This document shows, piece after piece, positions 51,911 to 61,433 of a stretch of DNA of 64,000 bases. The notes below the pieces were generated by a model. That model was not told the origin of the DNA, made no database searches, and worked only from the letters and a program-made list of their open reading frames with translations. The translations under genes were made by a program, and so were the position numbers. The DNA is from G965230065 sp965230065. Lineage in GTDB: Bacteria; Bacteroidota; Bacteroidia; Cytophagales; Cyclobacteriaceae. The stretch covers positions 3,782,001-3,846,000 of the forward strand of contig OZ245942.1 of assembly GCA_965230065.1 (NCBI GenBank). The letters run 5' to 3'. The first letter of the stretch is position 1. Each line of letters begins with the position of its first letter.

Positions 51911-52289
51911 TAAAATATTAATTTAATTAATACATTTTTAATGAAATAATTATTTTGTTGATATTATGATGCTAAAACGTCATAATGGTTGTAATATTCA
52001 TATTTTAGCAACTTTCCTTATTTTTCTCTGATTTTTATCAATCCTGCAAAAATTCAGACAAAGGACGAACCCACATTTTCAATCTTGAATTAACGGGTTC
52101 ACCTTTTCAGGGCCTAAAAAGTTAAAAGCCAAACTGTGAGCTTTTGTGTTGGATTTTTTAAAGTGAAAATAAGACAGATGTCTCTCTCTAATTCGTCTGG
52201 TGGAGGGTAATAACCGTGCAATTTTCGGAATATCTTACATGTTTAACCAACTTGTTTCCTATTTTTGAAATCCTTCTGTAGCAACAAAA
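51911..52289. other. AT-rich divergent intergenic region
   Basis: About 380 bases between the paralogue B promoter and the deacetylase. TATTTTTG at 52260-52267 could be the -7 box of the deacetylase gene, but no TTG is at the right distance. Nothing else is recognised. Confidence 0.4.
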
Positions 52290-52301
52290 TTGATTCAGTC
52301 A

Positions 52302-53264
52302 ATGCAAAAAATATTTTTATTTATCGCTATTATCTTTTCAGTCATCCGGTTTGCAGTGGCCCAATCTGACAGGGCAGGGGAGAGCCCACGGCAGGTAGCT
52401 ATCACCATTGACGACCTTCCTGTGATTTCATTGTTCAGGGATATTGAGGATAAGCAAATGGTTACCGAAAAACTAATGACTTCGCTAACTGCATTTCAGG
52501 TGCCCGCCATTGGTTTTGTGAATGAAAATAAGTTGTATACTGATAAAAATCCGGACGCGCAAAAAGTAGCTTTGCTGGAACAATGGCTGGAAGCCGGTAT
52601 GGAATTGGGCAACCATGCCTACGCGCACAAAGATTATCATCACATTGGTTTTGATGAATTTGCCGAAGACATAAAAAAGGGGGAGCCAATTACCCGTGGC
52701 TTGCTTGCTGACTATAATCAGGAACTACGGTATTTCCGTCATCCTTTTTTGCATGTGGGCAACTCTCCGGAAAAAAAAGCCAAACTGGAAGCCTTTCTGC
52801 TGGAAAACGATTACCAGGTTGCTCCGGTGACCATCGATAACCAGGAGTGGATATTTGCCCGGGCATATGACAATGCCCTGCTGGCAAATGACAGCGTATT
52901 GGCAAAGGAAGTAGGTGAAGTTTACGTGGATTATATGGAAGATGTATTTGCCTATTATGAGCAGCAATCCAGAGCTTTGTTCGATAGGGAAATTAAACAA
53001 ACCCTGCTCATCCATGCCAATACCATTAATTCAGATTACCTGGACGAATTGCTGGGTATGATGCAGGAAAGGGGCTATCAGTTTATCAGCCTGGAAGAAG
53101 CCTTGCAAGATGAAGCATATACTTCTGAGGACAATTATACAGGCAATGGCGGTATTTCCTGGTTGCATCGGTGGGCGCTCACCCGGGGCAAACGGGGAGA
53201 TTTTTTCAAAGGCGAACCCGAAGCACCCAAATTGATTCATGACACAGCAGCTTTGGGAAATTGA
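52302..53264 (+). CDS. Exported polysaccharide deacetylase family protein
   Basis: A 320-residue protein from the ATG at 52302 (a TTG at 52290 is less likely), with a signal peptide ending near AVAQ. The NodB-homology fold is recognised by VAITIDDLPV (D37, D38), GNHAYAHKDYH (metal-binding H105 and H109 region) and YFRHPFLHVG. Members of carbohydrate esterase family 4 remove N- or O-acetyl groups from chitin, peptidoglycan or other polysaccharides using a metal ion. The C-terminal part carries HANTINSDYLDELL, another family motif with the catalytic His region. It is probably periplasmic. No neighbour fixes the substrate. Confidence 0.88.
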   Translation: MQKIFLFIAIIFSVIRFAVAQSDRAGESPRQVAITIDDLPVISLFRDIEDKQMVTEKLMTSLTAFQVPAIGFVNENKLYTDKNPDAQKVALLEQWLEAGMELGNHAYAHKDYHHIGFDEFAEDIKKGEPITRGLLADYNQELRYFRHPFLHVGNSPEKKAKLEAFLLENDYQVAPVTIDNQEWIFARAYDNALLANDSVLAKEVGEVYVDYMEDVFAYYEQQSRALFDREIKQTLLIHANTINSDYLDELLGMMQERGYQFISLEEALQDEAYTSEDNYTGNGGISWLHRWALTRGKRGDFFKGEPEAPKLIHDTAALGN

Positions 53265-53527
53265 TAGATTCGTTTCAATTGGTCAAATGTAAAAATTTCA
53301 GCAAAGGTGGGTATAAATCTCCTCACTGTAATTCCCATTAAAGTTTTTTAGGCCTTCTTTAGCGCTGCTTTTGCAAGATTAAACAACCTTACAAAATAGG
53401 TGATAATTCACAAATTAGAAAGAAAATAGTTTTCCCTGGTTTTAATCCTGTCTATTATAATATTTTTCTGGCATATCCATTGAATCCCTATGTCTAAAGA
53501 AATATTAACCTAAAACAAAATAACGTC

Positions 53528-53794
53528 ATGGGAATATTATCAAAAATCAAAGACACAATCAGTAATATCGCAGATGGGTTGGATCATTATAAAATTGTAA
53601 AAGAAGACAATAAATGGAAATTCCAGAAGTATGGTGCTGACCGTTCGATTAAAAATTTCGATGTAAAAGAGGAAGCCCTGTCTTTTGCAAAAGAATATAT
53701 GACCAAACACAGGGGTTCGTTGAAAATCTATAAGGAAGATGGTATTCTGCAAGAAGAAAGAACCTATCCTGTAGAGAAAGAAACGGCAGGCTGA
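53528..53794 (+). CDS. DUF2188-like small protein
   Basis: An 88-residue soluble protein. After a short helix (LSKIKDTISNIADGLDHYKI) comes the DUF2188 pattern KWKFQKYGADRSIKNFDVKEEALSFAKEYMTKHRGSLKIYKEDGILQEERTYP reduced to its key words: a tryptophan strand, a helix and the GSLKIYKEDG turn. Such proteins are short and of unknown function. The next gene begins 96 nt downstream on the same strand. Confidence 0.7.
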   Translation: MGILSKIKDTISNIADGLDHYKIVKEDNKWKFQKYGADRSIKNFDVKEEALSFAKEYMTKHRGSLKIYKEDGILQEERTYPVEKETAG

Positions 53795-53890
53795 TAACCG
53801 TTATCACAAAGATTATTGGAGCAGGTATGTACCTGGTTTTGTGTATATTTACTTCAAAGGAATCAAAACCAATATGTACTTGCTTTTAAT

Positions 53891-54478
53891 ATGTGGCAAT
53901 TAGCAATTGAAGAAGTTGAAATTAACAGAGGGAAAAAATTCAAACTCTTGGTTAATGAACAACCGTTGTCCTTTGCTGAAGTAATTGAACTATGGCAACA
54001 GAATGTTGCATTTCGTGCATTTTTTATTTCCATACTAAAAGAGGCACCTTTCAAAGCTTTCTTTTGGGAAACTCCGCCCATCACATCTGAAACACAAAGC
54101 CGACCTTTTGAGTTTGTACTTATTGACAGCCCCGCGCTTGCTGGCGGGCGCCCGGATCCACAGGCTTTTAAAGCGCATTGCAAAAAAAGTAATGGAGATA
54201 TAGCCGTATTTCCAAATTTAGGAAAGGACTCAATGTTAGTAACACCTTGTGCTACTGTGCCAACATTAGATTATGCGCATCTGGCCAATTTTGTGCGCCA
54301 GGCCCCTGCCCAACAAATCCATGAGCTATGGAAACAAGTGGGTAATACTTTGAAAAATCATGTAAGTGCACAACCTGTCTGGCTCAGTACGTCAGGCCTG
54401 GGTGTGTATTGGTTGCATATCCGCTTAGATACCCACCCTAAATATTATCAGTACCAACCCTACAAAGCTAGTTTCTGA
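53891..54478 (+). CDS. Conserved protein of unknown function (possibly DUF6940)
   Basis: A 195-residue soluble protein from the ATG at 53891; the reading frame is open from a TTG at 53816, but the segment before the ATG looks non-conserved. Recognisable blocks are an AFFWETPP motif, FEFVLIDSPALA, DPQAFKAHC, AVFPNLGKDSMLVTPC and a WKQVGNTLKN helix before the end. I think this is the family named DUF6940, but I am not certain. No signal peptide or known catalytic motif is seen. Confidence 0.65.
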   Translation: MWQLAIEEVEINRGKKFKLLVNEQPLSFAEVIELWQQNVAFRAFFISILKEAPFKAFFWETPPITSETQSRPFEFVLIDSPALAGGRPDPQAFKAHCKKSNGDIAVFPNLGKDSMLVTPCATVPTLDYAHLANFVRQAPAQQIHELWKQVGNTLKNHVSAQPVWLSTSGLGVYWLHIRLDTHPKYYQYQPYKASF

Positions 54479-54578
54479 ATAATTATCCATATTGTAAGAT
54501 TAGCCCTCTTTTGCATTATTTTGAGGGAAGGGTTCTGCTTTATTTTGGGGTACAAGTAATTCATTGGATCAAAACAAA

Positions 54579-55388
54579 ATGTATATGCAAAAGTGTGATT
54601 TCCATAAACCAGATAATATTGTGAAAAGATGGCTGATGGCCATGTTTCTGCTTGGGTTGCCCTTTTTGGTAAATGCTCAGCAAAAAATTTTGTTGGGTTT
54701 TGAAGTCAGCCCCGGAGTTTCTATTATTTCTGTCAAAGATAGGGATACCGCCCCAAGTAGCGTAAGAACTTCAGCAGATGGATATACTTATAAGGTGAAA
54801 GATGAGAGTATGGTGAATGTTAGGTTGTATGCCGACTTCCTGAAATACGATCCCTGGGTGATTTCTACCGGACTGTGGTTTGCCAATAAAAAAATGTTTA
54901 TACGAAATACAGATGGGGGCTACAGTGGTGCTTCTCATTATGACCCCTGGTATGTGCAAATCCCGTTCATCCTCAAAAGAGATGTGATTACCTTTGATAA
55001 AGACTTTTCATTACAGGCATACGGAGGGCTTTCCGCTGACTTTAAAATGAGTGAAAACGTTCGGGGCGGCGACTATGCCCACTACTGGAACCTGGCCCAT
55101 CACCGGAAAGACTTAGACCCCAAACGTGGCCGCAATGGCAATGGCCAGCCGGTAGACCTTTTCAATCCGGTAGACCTCACCATGCATTTGGGCGTTGGCG
55201 TTCAGTACAAAATATTTGAAGATATTTTACTGTTTGGCGGTTTGAGCGGCAGCAAGGGTTTCATCAATATGATTAACCCCAACTTACGCTTTGATGATGC
55301 CAACCACACCCGGGTAAAAGAAACCCTCAAAATTACTTCCGGTACTTTCACAGTAGATGTGGGCGTGAAATATTTGCTGAGGTTGTAA
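54579..55388 (+). CDS. Outer-membrane beta-barrel protein (PorT-like)
   Basis: About 269 residues from the ATG at 54579; a TTG at 54564 and an ATG at 54585 are alternatives. A somewhat long signal region ends at LVNAQ. The mature part shows alternating aromatic strands (WVISTGLWFANKKMFI, WYVQIPFILKRD, LQAYGGLSADFKMS, DLTMHLGVGVQYKIF) and finishes with the terminal strand FTVDVGVKYLLRL, all typical of Bacteroidota outer-membrane barrels with about eight strands. The function is unknown. Confidence 0.78.
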   Translation: MYMQKCDFHKPDNIVKRWLMAMFLLGLPFLVNAQQKILLGFEVSPGVSIISVKDRDTAPSSVRTSADGYTYKVKDESMVNVRLYADFLKYDPWVISTGLWFANKKMFIRNTDGGYSGASHYDPWYVQIPFILKRDVITFDKDFSLQAYGGLSADFKMSENVRGGDYAHYWNLAHHRKDLDPKRGRNGNGQPVDLFNPVDLTMHLGVGVQYKIFEDILLFGGLSGSKGFINMINPNLRFDDANHTRVKETLKITSGTFTVDVGVKYLLRL

Positions 55389-55400
55389 AGAATTTAGTGT

Positions 55401-55526
55401 GCCAAGTCAGAGACTTTAAAATATTGTTAGGCACGTGTCGGAGACACGCGCCAGTTTGCGCCAGTTTGAAAAAACTGGCGCAAGAGTTCACTCTTGTGCC
55501 AGATATAGGCTAAGTCTCCGACTTGC
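55401..55526. repeat. REP-like palindromic element able to form a cloverleaf
   Basis: An outer stem joins 55403-55416 with 55512-55525 (14 bp, one mismatch). Inside it, GGCAC (55430-55434) pairs with GTGCC (55496-55500). Between these are three hairpins: 55434-55448 (CGTGTC/GACACG), 55458-55481 (GCGCCAGTTT with GAAA loop) and 55482-55495 (AAGAG/CTCTT). The word GTCGGAGAC recurs in the first hairpin and in the outer stem. It lies between two converging genes and may also end their transcripts. Confidence 0.8.
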
Positions 55527-55527
55527 T

Positions 55528-56769
55528 TTACTTTTCCTCAATAACCACCCATCGATTCACAGTATTGTGCTCACCTTCAAGCACAATTTTGTAAATATCA
55601 GCAGGTTTATCGCTGATGTCCAGGGAATGAGTTTCTTTAGTGAGGGGCACTTCTGCTATCATTTCATAATTATCCTGCTTCCCTTCTTTGAAATGATTGG
55701 TGGTACTTATCCATATATTCATAGTGCCTTCTTTTTCCATTGCATTCCAGGAAATGTTAATTTTTTTATCATCCAGACTGGCCTGGGGGTTCGTTACGGA
55801 TACTGGTCCGGTCAGTGATACCCCGTCCAGTTCCATGGCCTTTTCTTTTGGAATTTCAAGTGCCATATGCCGGGCAATTGTCGGAAAGATAGACACAATG
55901 CCTGGCTCTTTTTCCTGAAAATAGCTGTTGAGGTTTTTGGCATTTGTGGTTATCCAAATAGCCCGTTCCCGCTCCGATTGCCCGCCATGGTGTTTTCCAG
56001 TTTCCGCATCCCGTCCGTGGTCGGTGGTGATTACGATCAGCCAGTCTTCATTGAAGTTTTCCTCCCGGTGTTTGATGGCATTCCAGATACGGCCTACCTG
56101 GTCATCGGCAACTTCCACGGCATCGTACATTTGAGGGCTGTCACCAAATTTGTGGCCCATGTCGTCGGTGAACTCCAGGTAAACCCAGGAAAGATCCGGA
56201 GCATATTTTTGTACATACCGGGCAGTTTCGTTGGTTACATCTTCGTCAATAAGGTGAATGAATTTTCTATCTGCCTCATGCGGAAAGTTGATGGTATCCA
56301 GCTCAAAACCGTCAAAATGATAATCTAATAGGAGGTTGTTGGTTTGGGGCAGTCCTTCTCCAATCAGTTTGGTGCGGTTATCCAGCCAGGTTGAGAAAAT
56401 TGCCGTTCTTTTTTCAGGGTATTGCTCTTCCAGTAGCCTGAAAATGGTCCAGTAATGATAGTTAGGTTCTTTGATGCTGTTACCCCACACATTGTGCTTA
56501 TTGGCCCAGGTGCCTGTGAGCAGGCTGTTATACCCTACGGCCGAAATGGTAGGGGTTTGGGAATACCCATCTTTTTCACCGCCCATATAAGCATGCGTAT
56601 ACCCACCTGCTTCTGCTATTTCGTCAAGGTGAGGCGTATTGACTTTTTCAATCACATCAGGCGGAATGCCATCTACAATAATGAACAAGGCTTTTTTCTG
56701 AATATTTTGTGCCATTAATGCTGAAAAAGACAGCATGCAAACTATAGTTACTATTAATCTCAGGATCAT
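55528..56769 (-). CDS. Exported alkaline-phosphatase-superfamily phosphodiesterase
   Basis: A 413-residue protein with a signal peptide ending ALMAQ. It belongs to the type I phosphodiesterase/nucleotide pyrophosphatase group. D33 (IIVDGIPPD) begins the metal site, QTPTISAVGYNSLLTG carries the nucleophile position (S76 or a neighbour), and further ligands lie in DDMGHKFG and TTDHGRD followed by GKHHGG. A C-terminal beta-sandwich of about 90 residues (LDDKKINISWNAMEKEG to WVVIEEK) is added, like a fibronectin-type domain. It should hydrolyse nucleotide or phosphodiester substrates in the periplasm. Confidence 0.88.
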   Translation of the reverse strand: MILRLIVTIVCMLSFSALMAQNIQKKALFIIVDGIPPDVIEKVNTPHLDEIAEAGGYTHAYMGGEKDGYSQTPTISAVGYNSLLTGTWANKHNVWGNSIKEPNYHYWTIFRLLEEQYPEKRTAIFSTWLDNRTKLIGEGLPQTNNLLLDYHFDGFELDTINFPHEADRKFIHLIDEDVTNETARYVQKYAPDLSWVYLEFTDDMGHKFGDSPQMYDAVEVADDQVGRIWNAIKHREENFNEDWLIVITTDHGRDAETGKHHGGQSERERAIWITTNAKNLNSYFQEKEPGIVSIFPTIARHMALEIPKEKAMELDGVSLTGPVSVTNPQASLDDKKINISWNAMEKEGTMNIWISTTNHFKEGKQDNYEMIAEVPLTKETHSLDISDKPADIYKIVLEGEHNTVNRWVVIEEK

Positions 56770-56830
56770 TTTTTATGCGTAAAGGATTAAATGGTGAAAA
56801 GATAAGTTTTTATACTGTAAGTGAAACTTA

Positions 56831-56959
56831 TCAGGTGAATACGAAAAAGATAAGGCCAAAGAACAAGATCAGCATCAGGTAAAAGAAAATTTCTAAAAGT
56901 AGTGCTTTGCGCATGTTCTTTTTCGGCGACTTATTTTTTTTTTCTTTTTGCTTAATCAT
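56831..56959 (-). CDS. Possible 42-residue single-pass membrane protein
   Basis: ATG at 56959 to TGA at 56831 gives a 42-residue frame. The first 18 residues are almost all Lys, Gln, Glu and Asn (MIKQKEKK...), and the rest is one hydrophobic helix (LLLEIFFYLMLILFFGLIFFVF). A lysine-rich tail before a single helix is typical of real small membrane proteins with the N-terminus inside. It lies 61 nt upstream of the phosphodiesterase gene on the same strand. Part of the Lys content comes from a run of ten A, so a chance frame cannot be excluded. Confidence 0.42.
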   Translation of the reverse strand: MIKQKEKKNKSPKKNMRKALLLEIFFYLMLILFFGLIFFVFT

Positions 56960-57100
56960 AATGCTGCGCTATTTACAATAAGAGGCATATTATGATAAAG
57001 CTGGGAAAACAGCAGGAATGAATCATCAAAAAAATAGTAAAAATCATTTAGCTATTAAAAAGATTGATTATAGGGCTGTTTTACGTAAAATTTGGATGAT

Positions 57101-60100
57101 TTAATCCTGCTCCTCTTCTACATGCCCATCAAACTTAGAAGGGGAAATGCCGTATTCCCGCATGAAGCATTTTGAAAAATAATTAGGGTTGTTGAACCCC
57201 ACCTGATAAGCAATTTCCGAAACACTCCATCGCTGCTGTTGTAACAGAGAAACCGCTTTTTTTAATCGCACACTTCTGGTAAATTCATTGGCAGAAAGCC
57301 CGGTAATTCCCTTGAGTTTATTATACAGGTGGGTTTTGCTTACCCCCATGGCCAGTGCAAATTCTTCCACAGAGAAATCCGGATTTTCCAGATTTTCTTC
57401 TACTACCTTCATGGCCGTTTCTAAGAAGAGTTCTTCGGCAGACTGAAATTCTTCTGTTTTGGGCTCCGGAATGAGGTTCCTGCTTATTTCCTTTCGTATT
57501 TCTTCCCGGTATGTGAGTAGTCTTTTTACTTTAATTAGCAAAATATCCAGGTGGACAGGCTTCTCCAGATAGTCATCGGCTCCTGCTTTCAGGGCTTGAA
57601 TCATGCTGTCTTTTCCACTTTTTGCTGTGAGTAATATCAAAGGAATATGATGGGTTTCCGGTTTGGATTTAAGCTGTTTGCATAAAGTAATGCCATCCAT
57701 TTCGGGCATCATAACGTCTGAAATGATGAGGTCTGCTTCCATGTCAGCGCCAGACAATAGGCTTAAAGCTTCTTTTCCATTTCGGGCTTCATATACCCGG
57801 TAATGTTGGACAAAATGGCTTTTTAAGTAGTCTCTGACTTCAATATTATCTTCTACCAACAGGATTGTGTGTCCTTTTCCGTTAGTGCTATCAGCAATAT
57901 CTTCCTCAGTATTCTGGGAAAAAATTTCGTTGATGGGGGCCAGGATTTTGTCATGAAAATCAACCTCCTTTTCGTATGTGTCTTTGGCTTTCAGGTTAAG
58001 TGGCAGGGTTACAACAAAGCAACTGCCTTTGTTTTCCTGACTTCGCACACTTACGGTGCCATTATGCAATTCCGCGATCTTTTTTACCAGGGCAAGGCCA
58101 ATGCCCGTTCCCCTGTTTCCATTCAAGTGATGCTTATCCACCTGATAATACCTGTCAAATATATAGTGGTGCAGGTGTTGGGGAATGCCAATACCATCAT
58201 CCGCTACTTCAATTTTCAGGTGGCTGCCCGTGTCTTGTATGTTTGATACGCTGGCCATTATCATTATTTTGCCGTGGGGAGGCGTGAACTTGAATGCATT
58301 GGATAGCAGATTAAACAGCACTGTTTCCAGCTTTTCTTTATCGAAGCTACAGACAGGAACTTCAGAAGATACGGCGTATGAAAATGCTATATCGTTTCTA
58401 TCAGACATATCTTCAAATTGCTCGTAAATGCCCTGGATGAATGGTTTTATATCTATTTTTTGTAAATGGAGCATTTTCTCAGTATTCTCCAGTTTTCTGA
58501 AAGTAAGCAACTGATTAATGAGGCGCAGCAAACGCCGGGCATTGCGTTCCATCATGCTGGCTTCTTTGGTATCTAGCGTTAGTTGTTGGGCTTCGGTAGC
58601 TTCTTTTCGGGACAGGATTTGCTGAAGAGGGTTGAGGATAAGCATCAGGGGTGTACGAAATTCATGGGAAAGGCCGGTGAAAAAATTGAGCTTCATTTGG
58701 TGAACCTCTTCTTCTTTTTCCCGTTCCCTTTTTTCTTCACGCAGGTCGTTCTTTAATTGAATTCTGGCGATTGTAAACCGCCGGGCAAAAAAGATAATGG
58801 TGAGCAAAGCCAACGAATATGCAACATACGCCAGGGGCGTTTGCCAGAAAGGAGGTATTACAATAACCGCAATACTGGCTTCCTTCGGATTGTTGCCAGC
58901 ATTTTCATCCAACACTTTTACCCGAAAAGTGTAGGTGCCGGGTTTAATGTTGGTGTAAGTAGCGGAAGTTTCGTTTCCCAGATTACGCCACTCTTCTTCA
59001 AACCCTTCCAGCTTAACAGTATATTGCTGGTGCCAGGCTTTTGGAAATTTTGGTGATACAAACTCAAAAGTAAAGACATTATGCTCTGGTGAAAACGTAA
59101 CGGTATCACTGAAAGCAATATGTTCTTTCAGCACCCCACCATCAATTTCAGCTTCTCTTCCCAGTACTTTCAGCCCGGTCAGATACACTGGGTTTTGTTC
59201 GTTGTGTGGCAATTGTAATGAAGAGTCAAAACCATAAAACCCCTGGTTGCTGCCAAAGAAAAAAGTGCCATTAGTAGTCTGATGGGCCGATGAAAATAAA
59301 AAATCGTTGTAAGTCATGCCGGATTGCTTATTATGCATCCTGAATGAATCTTGTTGGGGCATGTACTCGGCCAGGCCATTGCTTGTACTAACCCATACGG
59401 CTTCCTCATCGGTTAGTATCGCTTTGATGCGGCTGTTGGTAAGCCCCTCCGCCTGCCCATAATGCTTTAACGCACCATCTTCTTGGTTCCAGTGGTAAAG
59501 GCCCGAATTCCATGTGCCTATCCAATAATTGTTCTTTTCATTACTGCCAAGGGCATAAATTGCAGTAGGCAATATGGACCAGGGGGCAGGAATAAGCTGT
59601 ATGGGACTGGTAGAAGCAGATGGATCAAAATAATAAACTTTCTCAAGATTACTGCCCAGCCAAATTTTTCCCTGAGGGTCCTCATACAACCATATGAGCA
59701 TATCTGGGGCATCCCCATGTTCAGTTTTTAGCGGTACGGGAATGATTTCTCTGGTTTCATAATTATAGGTATGCAGTCCTCCGCCTTTGGTGGCAATCCA
59801 GATATTTCCTTGTTTGTCTTGCAGTATTTTTCTGACATCATCATGTTGTAAGCCATTATTTCGGCCGGCCCTGATACTGCTGATCACGCTGCCTTCCGGT
59901 GCAATGATGTTAATTCCGTGTTCATAAAAACCCAGCCATATTCTGCCAGTACTGTCTTCTGCGATGGTCTGTATGGTATTGCCATTAATCCTGAAGTTTT
60001 TCTCTCCACTGCTGTGGTAAGCATTAATCAATTTCCCATCTTCAGAAAGTATCGTGAGCCCATCTCCACTGCTGCCTACCCAAAGGCGCTTTTCCGAATC

Positions 60101-61153
60101 CTGATAAATAGCATGCACGGGACTGCTGCGAAAATGGTAAGGATTGCTTTTATAATACTGGAAAAACTCCTTGTTTGAAACATAATTAAGTCCCCCGAAA
60201 TTAGTGCCCACCCATAAACCATGATTTTCATCGGCAAAAATGCTGAGGATATTGTTGCTGCTCAGGCTGTTTTCCATGCGGGCATCATTGGTGTAGCGGA
60301 TAAATTTACTCCCGGTAGTATCAAGAAGGTGCAAACCACCCAGGTCGGTGCCTATCCAGAGCTGGTTATCATGGCTTAGTTCCATGCTAAGGATGTCATT
60401 GGCAGCAAGCCCGTGGGGATTTTCTTTTTTGTCCACAAAATGGTTGAGGATATCCAGCTTTTCGGGACTGAGTGTATATATACCCTGTACACGTGTAGCT
60501 ACCCATATTTTATCCTGAAAGTAAAGCATATCAGAGATGTATGCTACCTCATGTATGCTGGACACTTTTTGCAAATCCTGGAAATTACGGGAAGCTTTGA
60601 ACAGCCCCTGGTCAGTTCCAATGAGCGTATCTTTCTTAGTAAAAAGTAAAGACCTGATATGGTAAGGTGCTGTATGCTGAAAAAAGTGAAAATCACCGGA
60701 ACAGTACTCGAAAAGGCCAGCGTCTGTACCCACCCAGGATGTGCCTGTTTCGTCTTCATGAATAAGTGATATTGCATGTCCGGCTAATTCTTTTTGTCGT
60801 ACAAATGCATCCTGAAAGGGATCATAAAGGTTCAGCCCCTTTGCTGTGCCTATCCAGAGCCGCTGCCGGCTATCAGCAAAAACAGCGGTAATTTCTGAGT
60901 GGCTCAGGCTAAGGGTATCTGAAGGGTGGTGGTAATAAACATGAAAATCATATCCATCGTAGCGGTTGAGCCCATTGCTGGTTCCAGCCCAAAGAAACCC
61001 CCGGTGATCTTTGGTGATGCTGTTTACATAGTTGTGCGACAGGCCGTCTTCTGTGGTAAACACCTCAAAAGACAGCTTCTGCCCAAATGCCGAAAATGTT
61101 AGCAGGCAGCAGATAATAAGTATAAATAAGCTCGGTGGTTTTGTTTGGGCCAT
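57101..61153 (-). CDS. Hybrid two-component system regulator (HTCS) of a polysaccharide-utilisation locus
   Basis: A 1350-residue one-protein sensor-regulator. After a signal sequence come two seven-bladed propellers made of Reg_prop repeats (residues about 30-680, with repeated GLWVGT and LWIGT words), a Y_Y_Y domain (about 690-765) and one membrane helix (about 770-795). The cytoplasmic part has HisKA with H830 (LSHEFRTPL), HATPase (about 930-1050), a receiver domain with D1146 (ISDVMMPEMDG) and an AraC-type helix-turn-helix (about 1245-1345). HTCS proteins bind glycan fragments in the periplasm and activate the neighbouring susC/susD operon. The divergent SusC-like gene is its probable target. 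Confidence 0.95.
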   Translation of the reverse strand: MAQTKPPSLFILIICCLLTFSAFGQKLSFEVFTTEDGLSHNYVNSITKDHRGFLWAGTSNGLNRYDGYDFHVYYHHPSDTLSLSHSEITAVFADSRQRLWIGTAKGLNLYDPFQDAFVRQKELAGHAISLIHEDETGTSWVGTDAGLFEYCSGDFHFFQHTAPYHIRSLLFTKKDTLIGTDQGLFKASRNFQDLQKVSSIHEVAYISDMLYFQDKIWVATRVQGIYTLSPEKLDILNHFVDKKENPHGLAANDILSMELSHDNQLWIGTDLGGLHLLDTTGSKFIRYTNDARMENSLSSNNILSIFADENHGLWVGTNFGGLNYVSNKEFFQYYKSNPYHFRSSPVHAIYQDSEKRLWVGSSGDGLTILSEDGKLINAYHSSGEKNFRINGNTIQTIAEDSTGRIWLGFYEHGINIIAPEGSVISSIRAGRNNGLQHDDVRKILQDKQGNIWIATKGGGLHTYNYETREIIPVPLKTEHGDAPDMLIWLYEDPQGKIWLGSNLEKVYYFDPSASTSPIQLIPAPWSILPTAIYALGSNEKNNYWIGTWNSGLYHWNQEDGALKHYGQAEGLTNSRIKAILTDEEAVWVSTSNGLAEYMPQQDSFRMHNKQSGMTYNDFLFSSAHQTTNGTFFFGSNQGFYGFDSSLQLPHNEQNPVYLTGLKVLGREAEIDGGVLKEHIAFSDTVTFSPEHNVFTFEFVSPKFPKAWHQQYTVKLEGFEEEWRNLGNETSATYTNIKPGTYTFRVKVLDENAGNNPKEASIAVIVIPPFWQTPLAYVAYSLALLTIIFFARRFTIARIQLKNDLREEKREREKEEEVHQMKLNFFTGLSHEFRTPLMLILNPLQQILSRKEATEAQQLTLDTKEASMMERNARRLLRLINQLLTFRKLENTEKMLHLQKIDIKPFIQGIYEQFEDMSDRNDIAFSYAVSSEVPVCSFDKEKLETVLFNLLSNAFKFTPPHGKIMIMASVSNIQDTGSHLKIEVADDGIGIPQHLHHYIFDRYYQVDKHHLNGNRGTGIGLALVKKIAELHNGTVSVRSQENKGSCFVVTLPLNLKAKDTYEKEVDFHDKILAPINEIFSQNTEEDIADSTNGKGHTILLVEDNIEVRDYLKSHFVQHYRVYEARNGKEALSLLSGADMEADLIISDVMMPEMDGITLCKQLKSKPETHHIPLILLTAKSGKDSMIQALKAGADDYLEKPVHLDILLIKVKRLLTYREEIRKEISRNLIPEPKTEEFQSAEELFLETAMKVVEENLENPDFSVEEFALAMGVSKTHLYNKLKGITGLSANEFTRSVRLKKAVSLLQQQRWSVSEIAYQVGFNNPNYFSKCFMREYGISPSKFDGHVEEEQD

Positions 61154-61291
61154 AGGCAGTACTAAAATATCATAATTTCAGGTCAATATGAAATCGTCTT
61201 GTTAAGTTAACATTAACTTTTATTAAAATGATTAACAAAAAAATAAAATAAGTGATAAAACGCTGTAAGTCAGCCAATTATTAATTAGCTG

Positions 61292-61327
61292 TGAAGATTT
61301 GTAGCCTTGTTTTGAAGATTTGTAGCC
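61292..61327 (+). promoter_or_regulatory. 15-bp direct repeat, candidate HTCS operator
   Basis: TGAAGATTTGTAGCC occurs at 61292-61306 and again at 61313-61327. The period is 21 bp, two helical turns, and the second copy ends about 38 bp before the presumed -33 box of the SusC-like gene. Confidence 0.6.
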
Positions 61328-61365
61328 AGTAGTTAACGATCTATTACGATATTCTGAATATGCCT

Positions 61366-61397
61366 TTGAAAGGATCAATTTTACTTTCATACTTTCG
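61366..61397 (+). promoter_or_regulatory. Probable promoter of the SusC-like gene
   Basis: TTG at 61366-61368 and TACTTTCG at 61390-61397 are separated by 21 nt. The second box differs from TAnnTTTG at one base, as expected for a promoter that needs an activator. Confidence 0.55.
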
Positions 61398-61433
61398 CAA
61401 AGTTCATGCATTACTAAATCAAACCTATTCGTA

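Noticed and set aside
55867..56328. Plus-strand frame of 153 codons
   Set aside because: It is a shadow of the phosphodiesterase gene on the opposite strand.
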